A DNA stretch of 64,000 nucleotides from a virus. Below, piece after piece: positions 7,757 to 16,022 of this stretch. The notes under the pieces were generated by a model that worked only from the letters and a program-made list of their open reading frames with translations, was not told the DNA's origin and did no database searches. The stretch covers positions 1 through 64,000 of the IMG/VR virus record IMGVR_UViG_3300046007_009781; one strand, written 5' to 3'. Numbering within the stretch: position 1 is the stretch's first letter; each line of letters begins with the position of its first letter. The position numbers and the translations under genes are program-made.

Positions 7757-9394
7757 TCAGTATTTAGTTTTAAAGTAAATTTTAAGCCAGTCCCACTCGA
7801 AACTAAGTTTCAATTGATCATAATTGCCATGAACAGAATCATAGTACTCTATTGCATCTCTAGCACCTGCTAAACACCATTCTGCATAATTACCTTGTGC
7901 AATCGAACACCATTTTTTTAATCTTGACTCTGTTTCTATTGTTGGGGACCCTTGTTGAAAATGTTTTAATTTAAGTACCTCTCGAAAAGCGGTACGCCAT
8001 GTTGTCCAAGGATCTTGATTAAAATGTGCAGTGCCAGATATAATGGGTACTATTTCGTGTGCTTTACTCAGCGTGAAGTCTAACCCCGATTCTATAGTTT
8101 CTAATACTAGCCGTTTATTATAGGCTATCATAGCTTGATGGCCATATACTAAACCGTTAACTGGATTACGGGCATGAAAGATATAATGTTTAGGTTCTTG
8201 CCAGTAGTCAGGTTGCCAATCCCAATCAAAATTGGGGTCTACTTCTAGTTTAGCAAATACAGCAAAAAACCAATCTGTATGACTAGACTCAGCGGCAGTT
8301 TTATATGCCTGCATTCTACCATTAATATTCATTATACGTTGTACGTTTGTTCCTCGACAGTGATCTAAAAGATGATTATACCAACGATCGGCATCAGGTT
8401 CGCCATTGCTTATATACTTTACATCCAGCCCCGGAGATCTGGCAACTACCACATCGTAATTGTTAATGTAAGGATAATCATAAAGTTGGCTATCAAGATA
8501 ACGCTTGACATCTTTAGGCACTAAACAACTAGAATGGTCTGAAGTAAAAGGCACAATTTGTCTATCTTTTTCTCTCCACAAACATATTTCATCATTGAAT
8601 AAAGTTGTTGAGGTATTTTTATGATTAATAAACTTTACATAGGGCCATTTAAAATCATGTTTTTTTATGATTTCTACTAAATTATCTCCTGTGTAGTAGA
8701 TTGTGGGGCAATCGAAAGAAGGAACCCGTTGTTCATCATTATAGTGTATAACATTAAACCAATCTAATAGCTCAAGTTCATACATTTGTTTTCGAAACGA
8801 CTCAACATGAATATAGAATGTATTACCTCGACGGTTTCTTTCATGGGGGCTCCAGCTAAAGCAATGAATCATTTCAGACTGCCATTGACTAGGATGCCAT
8901 GTAAAATCAAAAAGTTCATAGTCACAGATACTGGCCGTAACCCAAATGTATTCGGTTGTGGCCATACTGATGATTCTTTTTAACACATCTAAGTGATTAT
9001 CTACATAACGTATTTTCTTAACATTGCCCCATTTTTCTTGAAGCATAGATAGTTGTGCAGCACTTTCTGGATTCATAAAATCCATATAGTATATAGGTAC
9101 AGAACTAGTTCTGGTTATCTGTTGATTGTGCCAGTGCCAAGCATGTTCCTTAGTTCCTGTTGGCACTAACAAAGTGCCCCCGTTCTGTTGCCATTGGCTG
9201 GGCCATACATGAGTATGATCTGCTTCCCAAGGTACAGGCTTATAACTAAAATCAAATTGACTGTAATCATTATGCCCGTTAATGAACCAAAAGTATTTTG
9301 TCCTACTTAGTTGATCCGCCTGTGATAGATTTTCAGCCGGGCTTTCAAAGGCAAACAGTTCGGGCTTAGGACCCGAATAAAAAACATCAAACAT
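7757..9394 (-). CDS. Glycosyltransferase-like protein with three internal repeats
   Basis: 545 residues, soluble and rich in Trp and Tyr. Three copies of a module of about 45 residues lie at roughly 34-78, 149-197 and 365-410; each has an aromatic strand, then FDF or FDW, P-x-x-W, and a Gly-containing strand. The C-terminal third (from about 360) matches the 306-residue GT-A-like protein at 23071-23991: ARNPVNGLVYGHQ corresponds to ARNIINGLMYGNG, and WTTWRTAFREVLK to FQAWRAGFREGVK. The paralog has an IDGD metal motif where this protein reads VFAKLEVD, so the metal site may be lost here. Its start lies within the stop region of the dCMP deaminase. A glycan-binding or non-catalytic partner role is inferred. 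Confidence 0.65.
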   Translation of the reverse strand: MFDVFYSGPKPELFAFESPAENLSQADQLSRTKYFWFINGHNDYSQFDFSYKPVPWEADHTHVWPSQWQQNGGTLLVPTGTKEHAWHWHNQQITRTSSVPIYYMDFMNPESAAQLSMLQEKWGNVKKIRYVDNHLDVLKRIISMATTEYIWVTASICDYELFDFTWHPSQWQSEMIHCFSWSPHERNRRGNTFYIHVESFRKQMYELELLDWFNVIHYNDEQRVPSFDCPTIYYTGDNLVEIIKKHDFKWPYVKFINHKNTSTTLFNDEICLWREKDRQIVPFTSDHSSCLVPKDVKRYLDSQLYDYPYINNYDVVVARSPGLDVKYISNGEPDADRWYNHLLDHCRGTNVQRIMNINGRMQAYKTAAESSHTDWFFAVFAKLEVDPNFDWDWQPDYWQEPKHYIFHARNPVNGLVYGHQAMIAYNKRLVLETIESGLDFTLSKAHEIVPIISGTAHFNQDPWTTWRTAFREVLKLKHFQQGSPTIETESRLKKWCSIAQGNYAEWCLAGARDAIEYYDSVHGNYDQLKLSFEWDWLKIYFKTKY

Positions 9395-9824
9395 CGACTT
9401 GTTCTACATCAACATTACATTTTTTTAAAAATTCAATACCATCAACACTGCGGTATTGCTCTCCATAAAATACTCTAGAAATACCTGCTCCGTAAATGCT
9501 TTTAGCACACTCCAAACAAGGAGAATGAGTGATAAACATAGTTGCACCAAGACCACCTTCATTACCTCTTGCTAACTTGTCTAGGGCATTTCGCTCAGCA
9601 TGTAGAACTTCAGGTTTAGTTTCTAAAAATCTTATTTCACCGTTAGGCCATCGTATTTCATCTTCACAATTATTGTCCCATCCAGACGGCATCCCATTGT
9701 ATCCGATGCTAATAATTCTGTCGTCTTTAACAACGATAGCACCAACATGTAAGCGTCGAGCAGTGCTACATTCAGCAAATGTCTTTGCTGTTTTCATGTA
9801 TGCATTAATTAATTTTGTTTTCAT
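9387..9824 (-). CDS. cd: dCMP deaminase
   Basis: 145 residues. It converts dCMP to dUMP, the substrate of the thymidylate synthase in this window. The zinc site is complete: HAE at 75-77 with the catalytic Glu77, and PCLEC with Cys103 and Cys106. The N-terminal segment (CSTARRLHVGAIVVKDDRII) is typical of the ComEB/dCMP-deaminase group. Length is close to the bacterial and phage enzymes. It overlaps genes on both sides within the modification operon and lies away from DHFR and ThyA, which is odd for a nucleotide enzyme and suggests it hitchhikes on this transcript. Confidence 0.93.
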   Translation of the reverse strand: MKTKLINAYMKTAKTFAECSTARRLHVGAIVVKDDRIISIGYNGMPSGWDNNCEDEIRWPNGEIRFLETKPEVLHAERNALDKLARGNEGGLGATMFITHSPCLECAKSIYGAGISRVFYGEQYRSVDGIEFLKKCNVDVEQVDV

Positions 9825-10512
9825 ATTTTTTTAACCAACTTGTTTCAGGCCAATTTGTTCCATTAGGGTTAAAGTTTTCGATTATGTCTTTATATAAAAT
9901 TAAATCTTTTTGAAAATACCTGTCAAATGCAAAATTTCTATATATATTATTTTTTAAATTTTGTTTCCATGTAAAGTCAAAATGTGTTTTAATTTTTTCA
10001 TAAATCAACTTTTCTTCATCATTACTGCTATTCTGATATGTTTGATCTAAACCGGATAAAAGTATTTGCCCTGAATGATTTAACAACATTGTAGTTAACT
10101 TGACCACCAGATCATTACTATAATAATCTATGGGTATCCAATCAATTTTGTAACAGTATTCCCCCAATGCACTATAATAACTTTCACTGTGAGAATCTAC
10201 AAATGGAATATCTAACATAACTTCAAAGATTTCCGGATTGTCTAAAATTTTTGGATGATTATGGTAAATGTAATGCGCTAGGCCTCTGTGTCTACGGTCA
10301 ATGGGATTTCGAATATGAGAAAATACTTTCCCATTCCAATTAATTTGATTTATGGGGATAGATTTCCAACCGTAGTTTTCTATTAAATTTAAATAAAAAA
10401 GACTGCTGGCGCACTTATAGGTTCGAATATATGTTATACTACCACAAGTAGCTGCTTGAAGGCCTTTATATTCAGATGTTATTGTTTGCAGAAAGTATGC
10501 AACATCGAACAT
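9805..10512 (-). CDS. Sulfotransferase-like protein (first of three)
   Basis: 235 residues. Sulfotransferases move the sulfuryl group of PAPS to a hydroxyl or amine. Residues 25-40 (SITYIRTYKCASSLFY) match the 5'-phosphosulfate-binding loop, and KVFSHIRNPIDRRHRG (62-77) matches the 3'-phosphate-binding element with Arg68. It is followed (3' side of its strand) by dCMP deaminase and preceded after one base by the APS kinase fusion that could make its donor. There is no signal peptide or membrane span. The C-terminal half is divergent, so the acceptor cannot be predicted. The family call is fairly safe; activity is inferred. Confidence 0.75.
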   Translation of the reverse strand: MFDVAYFLQTITSEYKGLQAATCGSITYIRTYKCASSLFYLNLIENYGWKSIPINQINWNGKVFSHIRNPIDRRHRGLAHYIYHNHPKILDNPEIFEVMLDIPFVDSHSESYYSALGEYCYKIDWIPIDYYSNDLVVKLTTMLLNHSGQILLSGLDQTYQNSSNDEEKLIYEKIKTHFDFTWKQNLKNNIYRNFAFDRYFQKDLILYKDIIENFNPNGTNWPETSWLKKYENKIN

Positions 10513-10513
10513 T

Positions 10514-11386
10514 TTACAGTAAACCTTGTTTTGTCATTTCTTCTCTAATTTTAGTACCACTTATACTTGTAATGCTTTCGTCAAATGTTTCTTGTTCTAT
10601 TTTGTATCCAACATCTCTGCCGTAGGTAATATTTACTATATTAGGAACAACTTGAATAGTATACTGTCCTTGATAGAAAGGATCAAGATCTCTTTTAATC
10701 AAGTTAGTAACTTGTTCAATAGCAAACGGATTACTACCTTGCCAACCTTGACAATCACGTATCATAATACAAACTTGTCCAGTTTTTGCAATAGCACGTT
10801 CAAATAGAGCGCGATGTCCTGCATGCCAAGGTTGCCAACGTCCTAGCATTTGAACTGTTTCTTTTTTCCAATCAAAAATAGGTCTACGTTTATTTTGTAA
10901 AATATGTTGCCCTACAAACGGTACCCATTTTTCTGCGTTTTGTTCGTTAATTCTGAAATCATATATTTCAGGGGCCACAAAAGCTTTGTTTGTATCTTCG
11001 TATCTCCCTTGATCAATTGTATCTATCCAAATCGTCCAATCGGCTTTGAAATTATGTCTCATTTCTGGTAAGGGGGCCACAAAGTCACAAATTACAAAAT
11101 CGCCTGAACATTCCAATGCAAACTGAAACATTCGTAAACTTTGTCTAATTCTACCTTCCTTAGTGAAATCCCAATCATTAAATTTCTTACGTATTTCATC
11201 TGCGTTAAACCAATTAACCTTTGCCTTCCATGCTTTAGGTAAATTTTCTAAATGTAGCATGTGTACTAAAGGCATATGAGAAATATCAGAATAGTTTTCT
11301 AAATAGTATTTTAATCTTTCAGCAAAATAAGTTTTTCCTGCACCAGGCAAACCCATTATCAAAATTCTTTTTGCATGTTGGTTCAT
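10514..11386 (-). CDS. APS-kinase-like / HxGH nucleotidyltransferase fusion
   Basis: 290 residues with two domains. Residues 8-160 look like adenylylsulfate kinase: Walker A GLPGAGKT (12-19), FNADEIRKKFNDWDF (60-74) and ICDFVAPLPEMR (99-110). APS kinase phosphorylates APS to PAPS. Residues 178-290 are a HxGH-type nucleotidyltransferase: LGRWQPWHAGH (181-191) and SISGTKIREEM (274-284). The second domain could be an ATP-sulfurylase-like activity feeding the kinase, or an NMN- or cytidylyl-type transferase; the motifs alone do not decide. An AAGGAG ribosome site precedes ATG 11386. The neighbouring sulfotransferase gene supports a PAPS-supply role. Confidence 0.78.
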   Translation of the reverse strand: MNQHAKRILIMGLPGAGKTYFAERLKYYLENYSDISHMPLVHMLHLENLPKAWKAKVNWFNADEIRKKFNDWDFTKEGRIRQSLRMFQFALECSGDFVICDFVAPLPEMRHNFKADWTIWIDTIDQGRYEDTNKAFVAPEIYDFRINEQNAEKWVPFVGQHILQNKRRPIFDWKKETVQMLGRWQPWHAGHRALFERAIAKTGQVCIMIRDCQGWQGSNPFAIEQVTNLIKRDLDPFYQGQYTIQVVPNIVNITYGRDVGYKIEQETFDESITSISGTKIREEMTKQGLL

Positions 11387-11416
11387 TTGTACTCCTTAAA
11401 TGGTTGAGTATATAGT

Positions 11417-12898
11417 TTAGGATAAAACTTTTAAACTATATAATTTTTCGAATCTATCTGCATCTAACCTATCATTGACCATAGGTTCACCCCGAATATT
11501 AAGACTTGTATTTAATAACATAGGACACCCTGTCAAAACAAACCACTTTTCCAATAGTTCTCGTAAGCCGGACCCGTCTTTGGGTACTGTTTGCACTCTG
11601 CTAGTATCGTCGATATGTACTATCGCAGGATATAAATCCGGCATTTTACATTTTGCTACAAATTGCATATAAGGACTGTTGGATGTTGGCATATCAAAAT
11701 AATCTGAGGCTAACTCCTCTAATATAACAGGCGCAAAAGGTCTAAACTGCTGTCTTTGTTTAATATTGTTCACTTGCATTTTGATATCTGTACCTCTGGG
11801 ATCTGCTAACAAACTGCGATTACCTAATGCTCTTGGGCCAAATTCAGCTCGACCATTTGCTACTCCTGCAATTTTATTTGTTAATAACTCATCCAATAAA
11901 TTGGAAACAGGATAAACTCCAGGTATGTTATGTCCCAAAAAAGCATTCTTCCAATTTAATTTTTTACCATATGCCAATGCAGCAGCACCTAAACTACTGC
12001 CTGCATCCCCGGGATTAGGCATTATCCAAACATCATTAAAATAATTAAACAGATTTGAATTAACAACACAGTTTAATGCAACTCCTCCCATGTATACTAA
12101 ATTTTCAGACCAATTAAAATTTCTGGCCCTACGCATTACATTGCAAACCAAATTTTCTATTAGTTGTTGAGCAGCTCCTGCAATATCCCAAACATGCCAA
12201 TCGTTCAATTGCTCAGTCTGATGCCCTATGTGAAAATTTTGTTTGAAATCTAAATCCCATTCATTTTCTATGAATAAATTTTTAAAACTATTCAAACGAT
12301 CTGTATTGCGGTTACCATAAGCACTCATGCCCATTAAGATGTATTCTTCATCTAAAGGTTTTAGACCCACTTGTTGTGTCATTGCGCTGTAAAATAATCC
12401 TATACTCTGAGGATATCGTTTAGACCATAATTTTTTATATACAGCACGATCATTAACATATTCTGCTGCCCATATACTAACTGTGTCCCATTCACCAATA
12501 GCATCGATTACTACTACAGTGGCATGATCAAAATTACTGGTTTGAAAACCTGCTGCGGCATGACTAAGATGATGCGAATAAGATTTTATACTTTTAGGAA
12601 GGACAATTTGATCTTTTAATTGTGCTTTTAGAATTTGTCGAACTGTTAATTTATCCCATTCGATTTTTTGTCCAGAATAAAAGTGTCTAGTTTGTTTTAA
12701 CACTGGATTTTCGTAATAGGCTATTGTATTAAATGGATAATAGGCTAAACAATCATTTATTATTCCATCACTTAGATTAGAGTCATGTTTAATTTTACTG
12801 TATCGTTCACTATGACCTGCAAAAAGAATTTCGCCGTGACAGTCAATGACCGACATGGCTGCGTCATGAAATCCGGCTGAAATTCCTAAAATATTCAT
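11417..12898 (-). CDS. NodU/CmcH-family carbamoyltransferase
   Basis: 493 residues. The family carries out O-carbamoylation from carbamoyl phosphate and ATP on sugars, antibiotics and Nod factors. The N-terminal Kae1-like domain has ISAGFHDAAMSV with His11, the metal-binding SHHLSHAAAG (His109, His110, His113) and GGVALNCVVN (271-280). The C-terminal domain has EFGPRALGNRSLLADPRG (352-369), which binds the carbamoyl donor. It is shorter than many bacterial members but keeps both domains. Its ATG overlaps the stop of a 33-residue gene, and the APS kinase fusion follows after 30 bases. The acceptor is unknown; a glycan or small molecule made by the same cluster is most likely. Confidence 0.92.
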   Translation of the reverse strand: MNILGISAGFHDAAMSVIDCHGEILFAGHSERYSKIKHDSNLSDGIINDCLAYYPFNTIAYYENPVLKQTRHFYSGQKIEWDKLTVRQILKAQLKDQIVLPKSIKSYSHHLSHAAAGFQTSNFDHATVVVIDAIGEWDTVSIWAAEYVNDRAVYKKLWSKRYPQSIGLFYSAMTQQVGLKPLDEEYILMGMSAYGNRNTDRLNSFKNLFIENEWDLDFKQNFHIGHQTEQLNDWHVWDIAGAAQQLIENLVCNVMRRARNFNWSENLVYMGGVALNCVVNSNLFNYFNDVWIMPNPGDAGSSLGAAALAYGKKLNWKNAFLGHNIPGVYPVSNLLDELLTNKIAGVANGRAEFGPRALGNRSLLADPRGTDIKMQVNNIKQRQQFRPFAPVILEELASDYFDMPTSNSPYMQFVAKCKMPDLYPAIVHIDDTSRVQTVPKDGSGLRELLEKWFVLTGCPMLLNTSLNIRGEPMVNDRLDADRFEKLYSLKVLS

Positions 12899-12996
12899 TT
12901 GTAAATAAAAGGATCACGCTTTCTCAGTTCCTTTAATTTTTTTCTGTAACTGATTTCTAGTTTAATTCTAAAATAAAGTTTTCTTAGCCAGCTCAT
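12895..12996 (-). CDS. Small basic peptide ending RDPFIYK (33 aa)
   Basis: ATG at 12996-12994 lies immediately after the stop of the gene before, and its TGA overlaps the ATG of the carbamoyltransferase, so it fills the gap exactly. The product is 33 residues, strongly basic and helical, with LKELRKRDPFIYK at the C-terminus. I have the impression of similar short peptides next to carbamoyltransferases in other aquatic phages, but cannot check it here. The perfect tiling on both sides is the main evidence for a real gene. Function unknown; it may serve translation coupling or bind the carbamoyltransferase. Confidence 0.6.
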   Translation of the reverse strand: MSWLRKLYFRIKLEISYRKKLKELRKRDPFIYK

Positions 12997-14088
12997 TTAA
13001 GATCCCGATTTATTGTTGTATTTACTACTGTAATCATATCCAGGTTTAAGTCTGTTGATCTGTTGTTGATAATAATCTTTGTCCGTCCAACTGTAATCAT
13101 AAACTGATTGTGCTTGTCCTGCTTGAATTTTATAAATGTCTAAATGATCCGACAATTTTTGCCAGATTGTTTCTACATTTACTGTTCCAAAACTTTTTTC
13201 TAAATCTACTTGCCCTACAGGATGATAACCAAAATTATACATCGTATTATCTAAGTCAAAACCATTACGTTGTAACCAAGGTCTGAACTTACGCATTTCG
13301 TCTGTATACCAAGGATGAAGTCCGTTATAACATACATCACGTGCCCATTCAATGTCAAATTCTCCACTGTAATATTTAAGATGTGTAATTGCTTCGCAAA
13401 CTACTTGATCGATATCTGCCCCGTTTTCATCTCGAAAAACTTCATATAATGTTTTACCAATTTGGCTCCAATGAAGATATACCTCACCTAATTTTCTGTC
13501 ATAATTAGATTCGTCAAATGATTGTTTTAAATTTTCGGGGTATTCATATCTAGTGGCATTTAGAAAAGTTGTAATCTGACTGGGTCTTATCCATTCAGGT
13601 GCTGTAACTTTTTTTCTTTGACTTAATATCAAGCTTTCAGCTTCGTGGCATAGATTGTTTAGTTGTCTTATTGCAAATTTAGTTTCATAATTTGCTTGAG
13701 CATAATAACTGCTTAACTTCCAAACTGTGCCTTGAAGATTTTCAAAATGATTATGAAGTTTGTTTAATAAATCTTGGTTGGGCTTTAAAGTTTGTGGATC
13801 TCTGAGATTGTTTATTTCAAATTCTTCAACAATTTGATATTCGTCTCGGAAATAAGAATTGATAACAGATTTGGCCCACGATAACTCTTTACAGATATAT
13901 TCTAAAGAACGGTGGCTGTCTGGAAATCCTAAAAAACAAAAATTTTTTTCTAAATACCGTGTTTGATTTAAAAGCTCTTGAAGAGCCGCATACCACAATT
14001 TTGCTATTGGTGTATCATATACTTTTATATAGTAAACAAGAAAATCATCTTTTCTTAAAGGGTTTCTTAATGTAACTTCAACATTCAA
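12997..14088 (-). CDS. Unknown phage protein beside radical-SAM genes
   Basis: 363 residues, mostly helical, rich in Tyr, Trp and Asn. A conserved-looking core is YLHWSQIGKTLYEVFRDENG (about 205-224), followed by CEAITHLKYYSGEFDIEWARD. No cysteine cluster, P-loop, signal peptide or membrane span. The start overlaps the end of the first radical-SAM gene by 11 bases, and the 33-residue gene begins at its stop, so it belongs to the same operon. It may be a substrate, chaperone or partner for the radical-SAM enzymes, but that rests on position alone. I do not recognise the family. Confidence 0.7.
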   Translation of the reverse strand: MNVEVTLRNPLRKDDFLVYYIKVYDTPIAKLWYAALQELLNQTRYLEKNFCFLGFPDSHRSLEYICKELSWAKSVINSYFRDEYQIVEEFEINNLRDPQTLKPNQDLLNKLHNHFENLQGTVWKLSSYYAQANYETKFAIRQLNNLCHEAESLILSQRKKVTAPEWIRPSQITTFLNATRYEYPENLKQSFDESNYDRKLGEVYLHWSQIGKTLYEVFRDENGADIDQVVCEAITHLKYYSGEFDIEWARDVCYNGLHPWYTDEMRKFRPWLQRNGFDLDNTMYNFGYHPVGQVDLEKSFGTVNVETIWQKLSDHLDIYKIQAGQAQSVYDYSWTDKDYYQQQINRLKPGYDYSSKYNNKSGS

Positions 14089-15379
14089 TTTGATTCCACC
14101 AATTTAAAATTTCAGGTCGTCGACTAATAATTTCCTCAAAAGTTATAGATTGAGTTCTAATAGTTTCAAGTTGTAATATTCTTCGTTTGCCCTTTTTTAA
14201 TCCCGATTCATAATCATCTGGCCATTGTTCTTGAAAAGTAGGTCTAGTTTTTAGCTGGACAAGCATGTCCCTCAGAGTCGTATTTGTCAAGATAGTATTA
14301 TTTAATTGTTCATCTATCCAAGAATGTAAAAGTTCTTTGGGTAGTGTCAAGGGAGACATGACTATGTCCGGGCTAAAACTAAAAATTACTTTGGCTAGAA
14401 TGTCTACCTTTTCTTGTTGTCCAAGTTGCTGAATATTAGTAATTTCGAACATTCCGGGCAAAGTGAGCGTAAAGTCAATTCGCATTTGACGTCTGTGACG
14501 TTGGATTCTAGTTCCTTGACGGAAGTTTTCAAGCCACGAATCGTAATTGAGACCTGTTCTAATATATTCTCCAATCGATCCTGTTCCGTCCAAACTTGCA
14601 CATATTTGCCAATCACGTAACCCAGTAAGAATATCATCATAAAGATCAACACCTTTATAACGAACTCTGCTGAGATTTGTATTATATCTTGCGTAAACAT
14701 TTGGACCATCCCCTAATTCAATTATTCGCTGCATATACCGCCAGTGCTGCTCATACATCAAAGGCTCACCGCCCACCCAATAAACTTCCTCCACTCGGTG
14801 TTCTTCTACTGCCTGAGCGAATTCTTGTTCAATTTGAGTTGTTTGAAATGATTCGATTTGCTGTTTTATCTCGGGAATCATCCATGAATTTTTTGGATCT
14901 GCCCAATTTATCATGTTGTGTTGTCTTTGCTCACTTTCCCATGAACTACTGAGCATATCGCCGCACATCCGGCATTTAAAATTACATAAATTGCTAAATC
15001 TGTAATCCCAGCTCACAGGTTTCATATCTGTGTAGCCGTCAAGGCGTGTTTTTTCCATCGCCTCATTATACTTATGCCCGAATAAACTATTAAAATAACT
15101 ACGGTAAACAGATGTATTCAAAAGTTTATCGTTACATACCTCGCACTCTGGCAGAGTTTCTCCCCGCATCATCCGTTGTCGAACAGAACGCATATGTTCA
15201 CCATTCCAGTGTTGGTCCAAAGTAATTGGTATATATTTTCCTGTACCATTACTAGTATCGATATATTGTTTAAAGTTTTGTGCAGGTTCACGGCTGGCAC
15301 AGCACATTCTGCGTTCAGTTTGTGGACTTAAATACGTATGAGTCCACGGAGCCATACATAAAGTGTCGGGTTTATTCAT
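14078..15379 (-). CDS. Radical SAM protein with N-terminal twitch domain (copy 1)
   Basis: 433 residues. Radical-SAM enzymes use a [4Fe-4S] cluster and SAM to make a 5'-deoxyadenosyl radical. The cluster motif is CNFKCRMC (Cys132, Cys136, Cys139), followed by the GGEP SAM-binding element near 204. Before the core lies a separate Cys set, Cys8, Cys26-Cys27, and Cys79-x2-Cys82, which fits an N-terminal twitch domain holding an auxiliary iron-sulfur cluster, as in the class named twitch domain-containing radical SAM proteins. CMAPWTH at the start is shared in form with copies 2 and 3. It overlaps the SGNH-like gene before it and the unknown gene after it. Substrate unknown. Confidence 0.88.
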   Translation of the reverse strand: MNKPDTLCMAPWTHTYLSPQTERRMCCASREPAQNFKQYIDTSNGTGKYIPITLDQHWNGEHMRSVRQRMMRGETLPECEVCNDKLLNTSVYRSYFNSLFGHKYNEAMEKTRLDGYTDMKPVSWDYRFSNLCNFKCRMCGDMLSSSWESEQRQHNMINWADPKNSWMIPEIKQQIESFQTTQIEQEFAQAVEEHRVEEVYWVGGEPLMYEQHWRYMQRIIELGDGPNVYARYNTNLSRVRYKGVDLYDDILTGLRDWQICASLDGTGSIGEYIRTGLNYDSWLENFRQGTRIQRHRRQMRIDFTLTLPGMFEITNIQQLGQQEKVDILAKVIFSFSPDIVMSPLTLPKELLHSWIDEQLNNTILTNTTLRDMLVQLKTRPTFQEQWPDDYESGLKKGKRRILQLETIRTQSITFEEIISRRPEILNWWNQIEC

Positions 15380-16022
15380 AAAAATTAGAAATTAAAAATT
15401 TCGAAATTTGCTGATGCTCTTGTTTGTTAGGATGTCTCCCTTGCAATAACCATCGCCCAGTAATTTTAGTCAAATTATCAATTTCTTCTGTCACAGTAAA
15501 TTCTTTAAGATCGATATTTTTACTGACACATAATTTTTGTATCAGTAACCTATAATTTTTAAATTTATTTTCTAAATTGTCAGTTAATAATTTGACCCTC
15601 AGAGTATTATAGTAGTTATAAACATCATTTAATTTCTCTTTCACATTGGACGTAATTTTAGCAAGTCTATGATTTTTAATAAATGGCATTTCGTCGATAT
15701 TATTATCTGTAAAAGCACCATAATTAAAATTAAATGTCCACGTCATGTTATTATTTTCCCATGCTTCTCTATGCAAAGATGTCCATCCGATTATACAATC
15801 AGTATAATCGTTTGTAGTTAGTGCATTGACGATTCGATGAAAAATCATTTCATTACTTGCCCCAGGATAGGCTATATTTACATAATCAGCTTGAAGATGA
15901 TCTGCAATAAATTTTCCATAACTGTTTTGAATGTTCTCTTGACTAAACCAATGATGAACTGTTTCTAATCCATGAGTTATACTACAGCCAGCTACTAATA
16001 ATTTTCTTTTCATATTATTCAT
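15372..16022 (-). CDS. SGNH/GDSL-hydrolase-like protein
   Basis: 216 residues. The N-terminus LLVAGCSITHG (8-18) resembles the block I nucleophile Ser of SGNH hydrolases. YPGASNEMIFHRI (about 53-65) fits the block II Gly and block III Asn region. GRHPNKQEHQQI near the C-terminus supplies a His in the position of the catalytic HP element, although the Asp expected three residues before the His is replaced by Gly-Arg. The family deacylates or esterifies sugars and lipids. It is set between radical-SAM copies 1 and 2 with 8-base overlaps on each side. Activity is plausible but the triad is incomplete by eye. Confidence 0.65.
   Translation of the reverse strand: MNNMKRKLLVAGCSITHGLETVHHWFSQENIQNSYGKFIADHLQADYVNIAYPGASNEMIFHRIVNALTTNDYTDCIIGWTSLHREAWENNNMTWTFNFNYGAFTDNNIDEMPFIKNHRLAKITSNVKEKLNDVYNYYNTLRVKLLTDNLENKFKNYRLLIQKLCVSKNIDLKEFTVTEEIDNLTKITGRWLLQGRHPNKQEHQQISKFLISNFYE

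Noticed and set aside
7757-7775. ACTAAATACT as a late promoter for the gene starting at 7756
   Set aside because: It lies only a few bases before the ATG and is part of the coding end of the preceding gene, so a transcript from it could not carry a ribosome site.
14404-14709. A 101-residue frame on the same strand inside radical-SAM copy 1, with a transmembrane-like stretch and a coiled-coil-like tail
   Set aside because: It looks spanin- or holin-like, but it lies wholly inside a well-supported gene in another frame, and its ribosome site is poorly spaced. Chance overprinting in AT-rich DNA is more likely.
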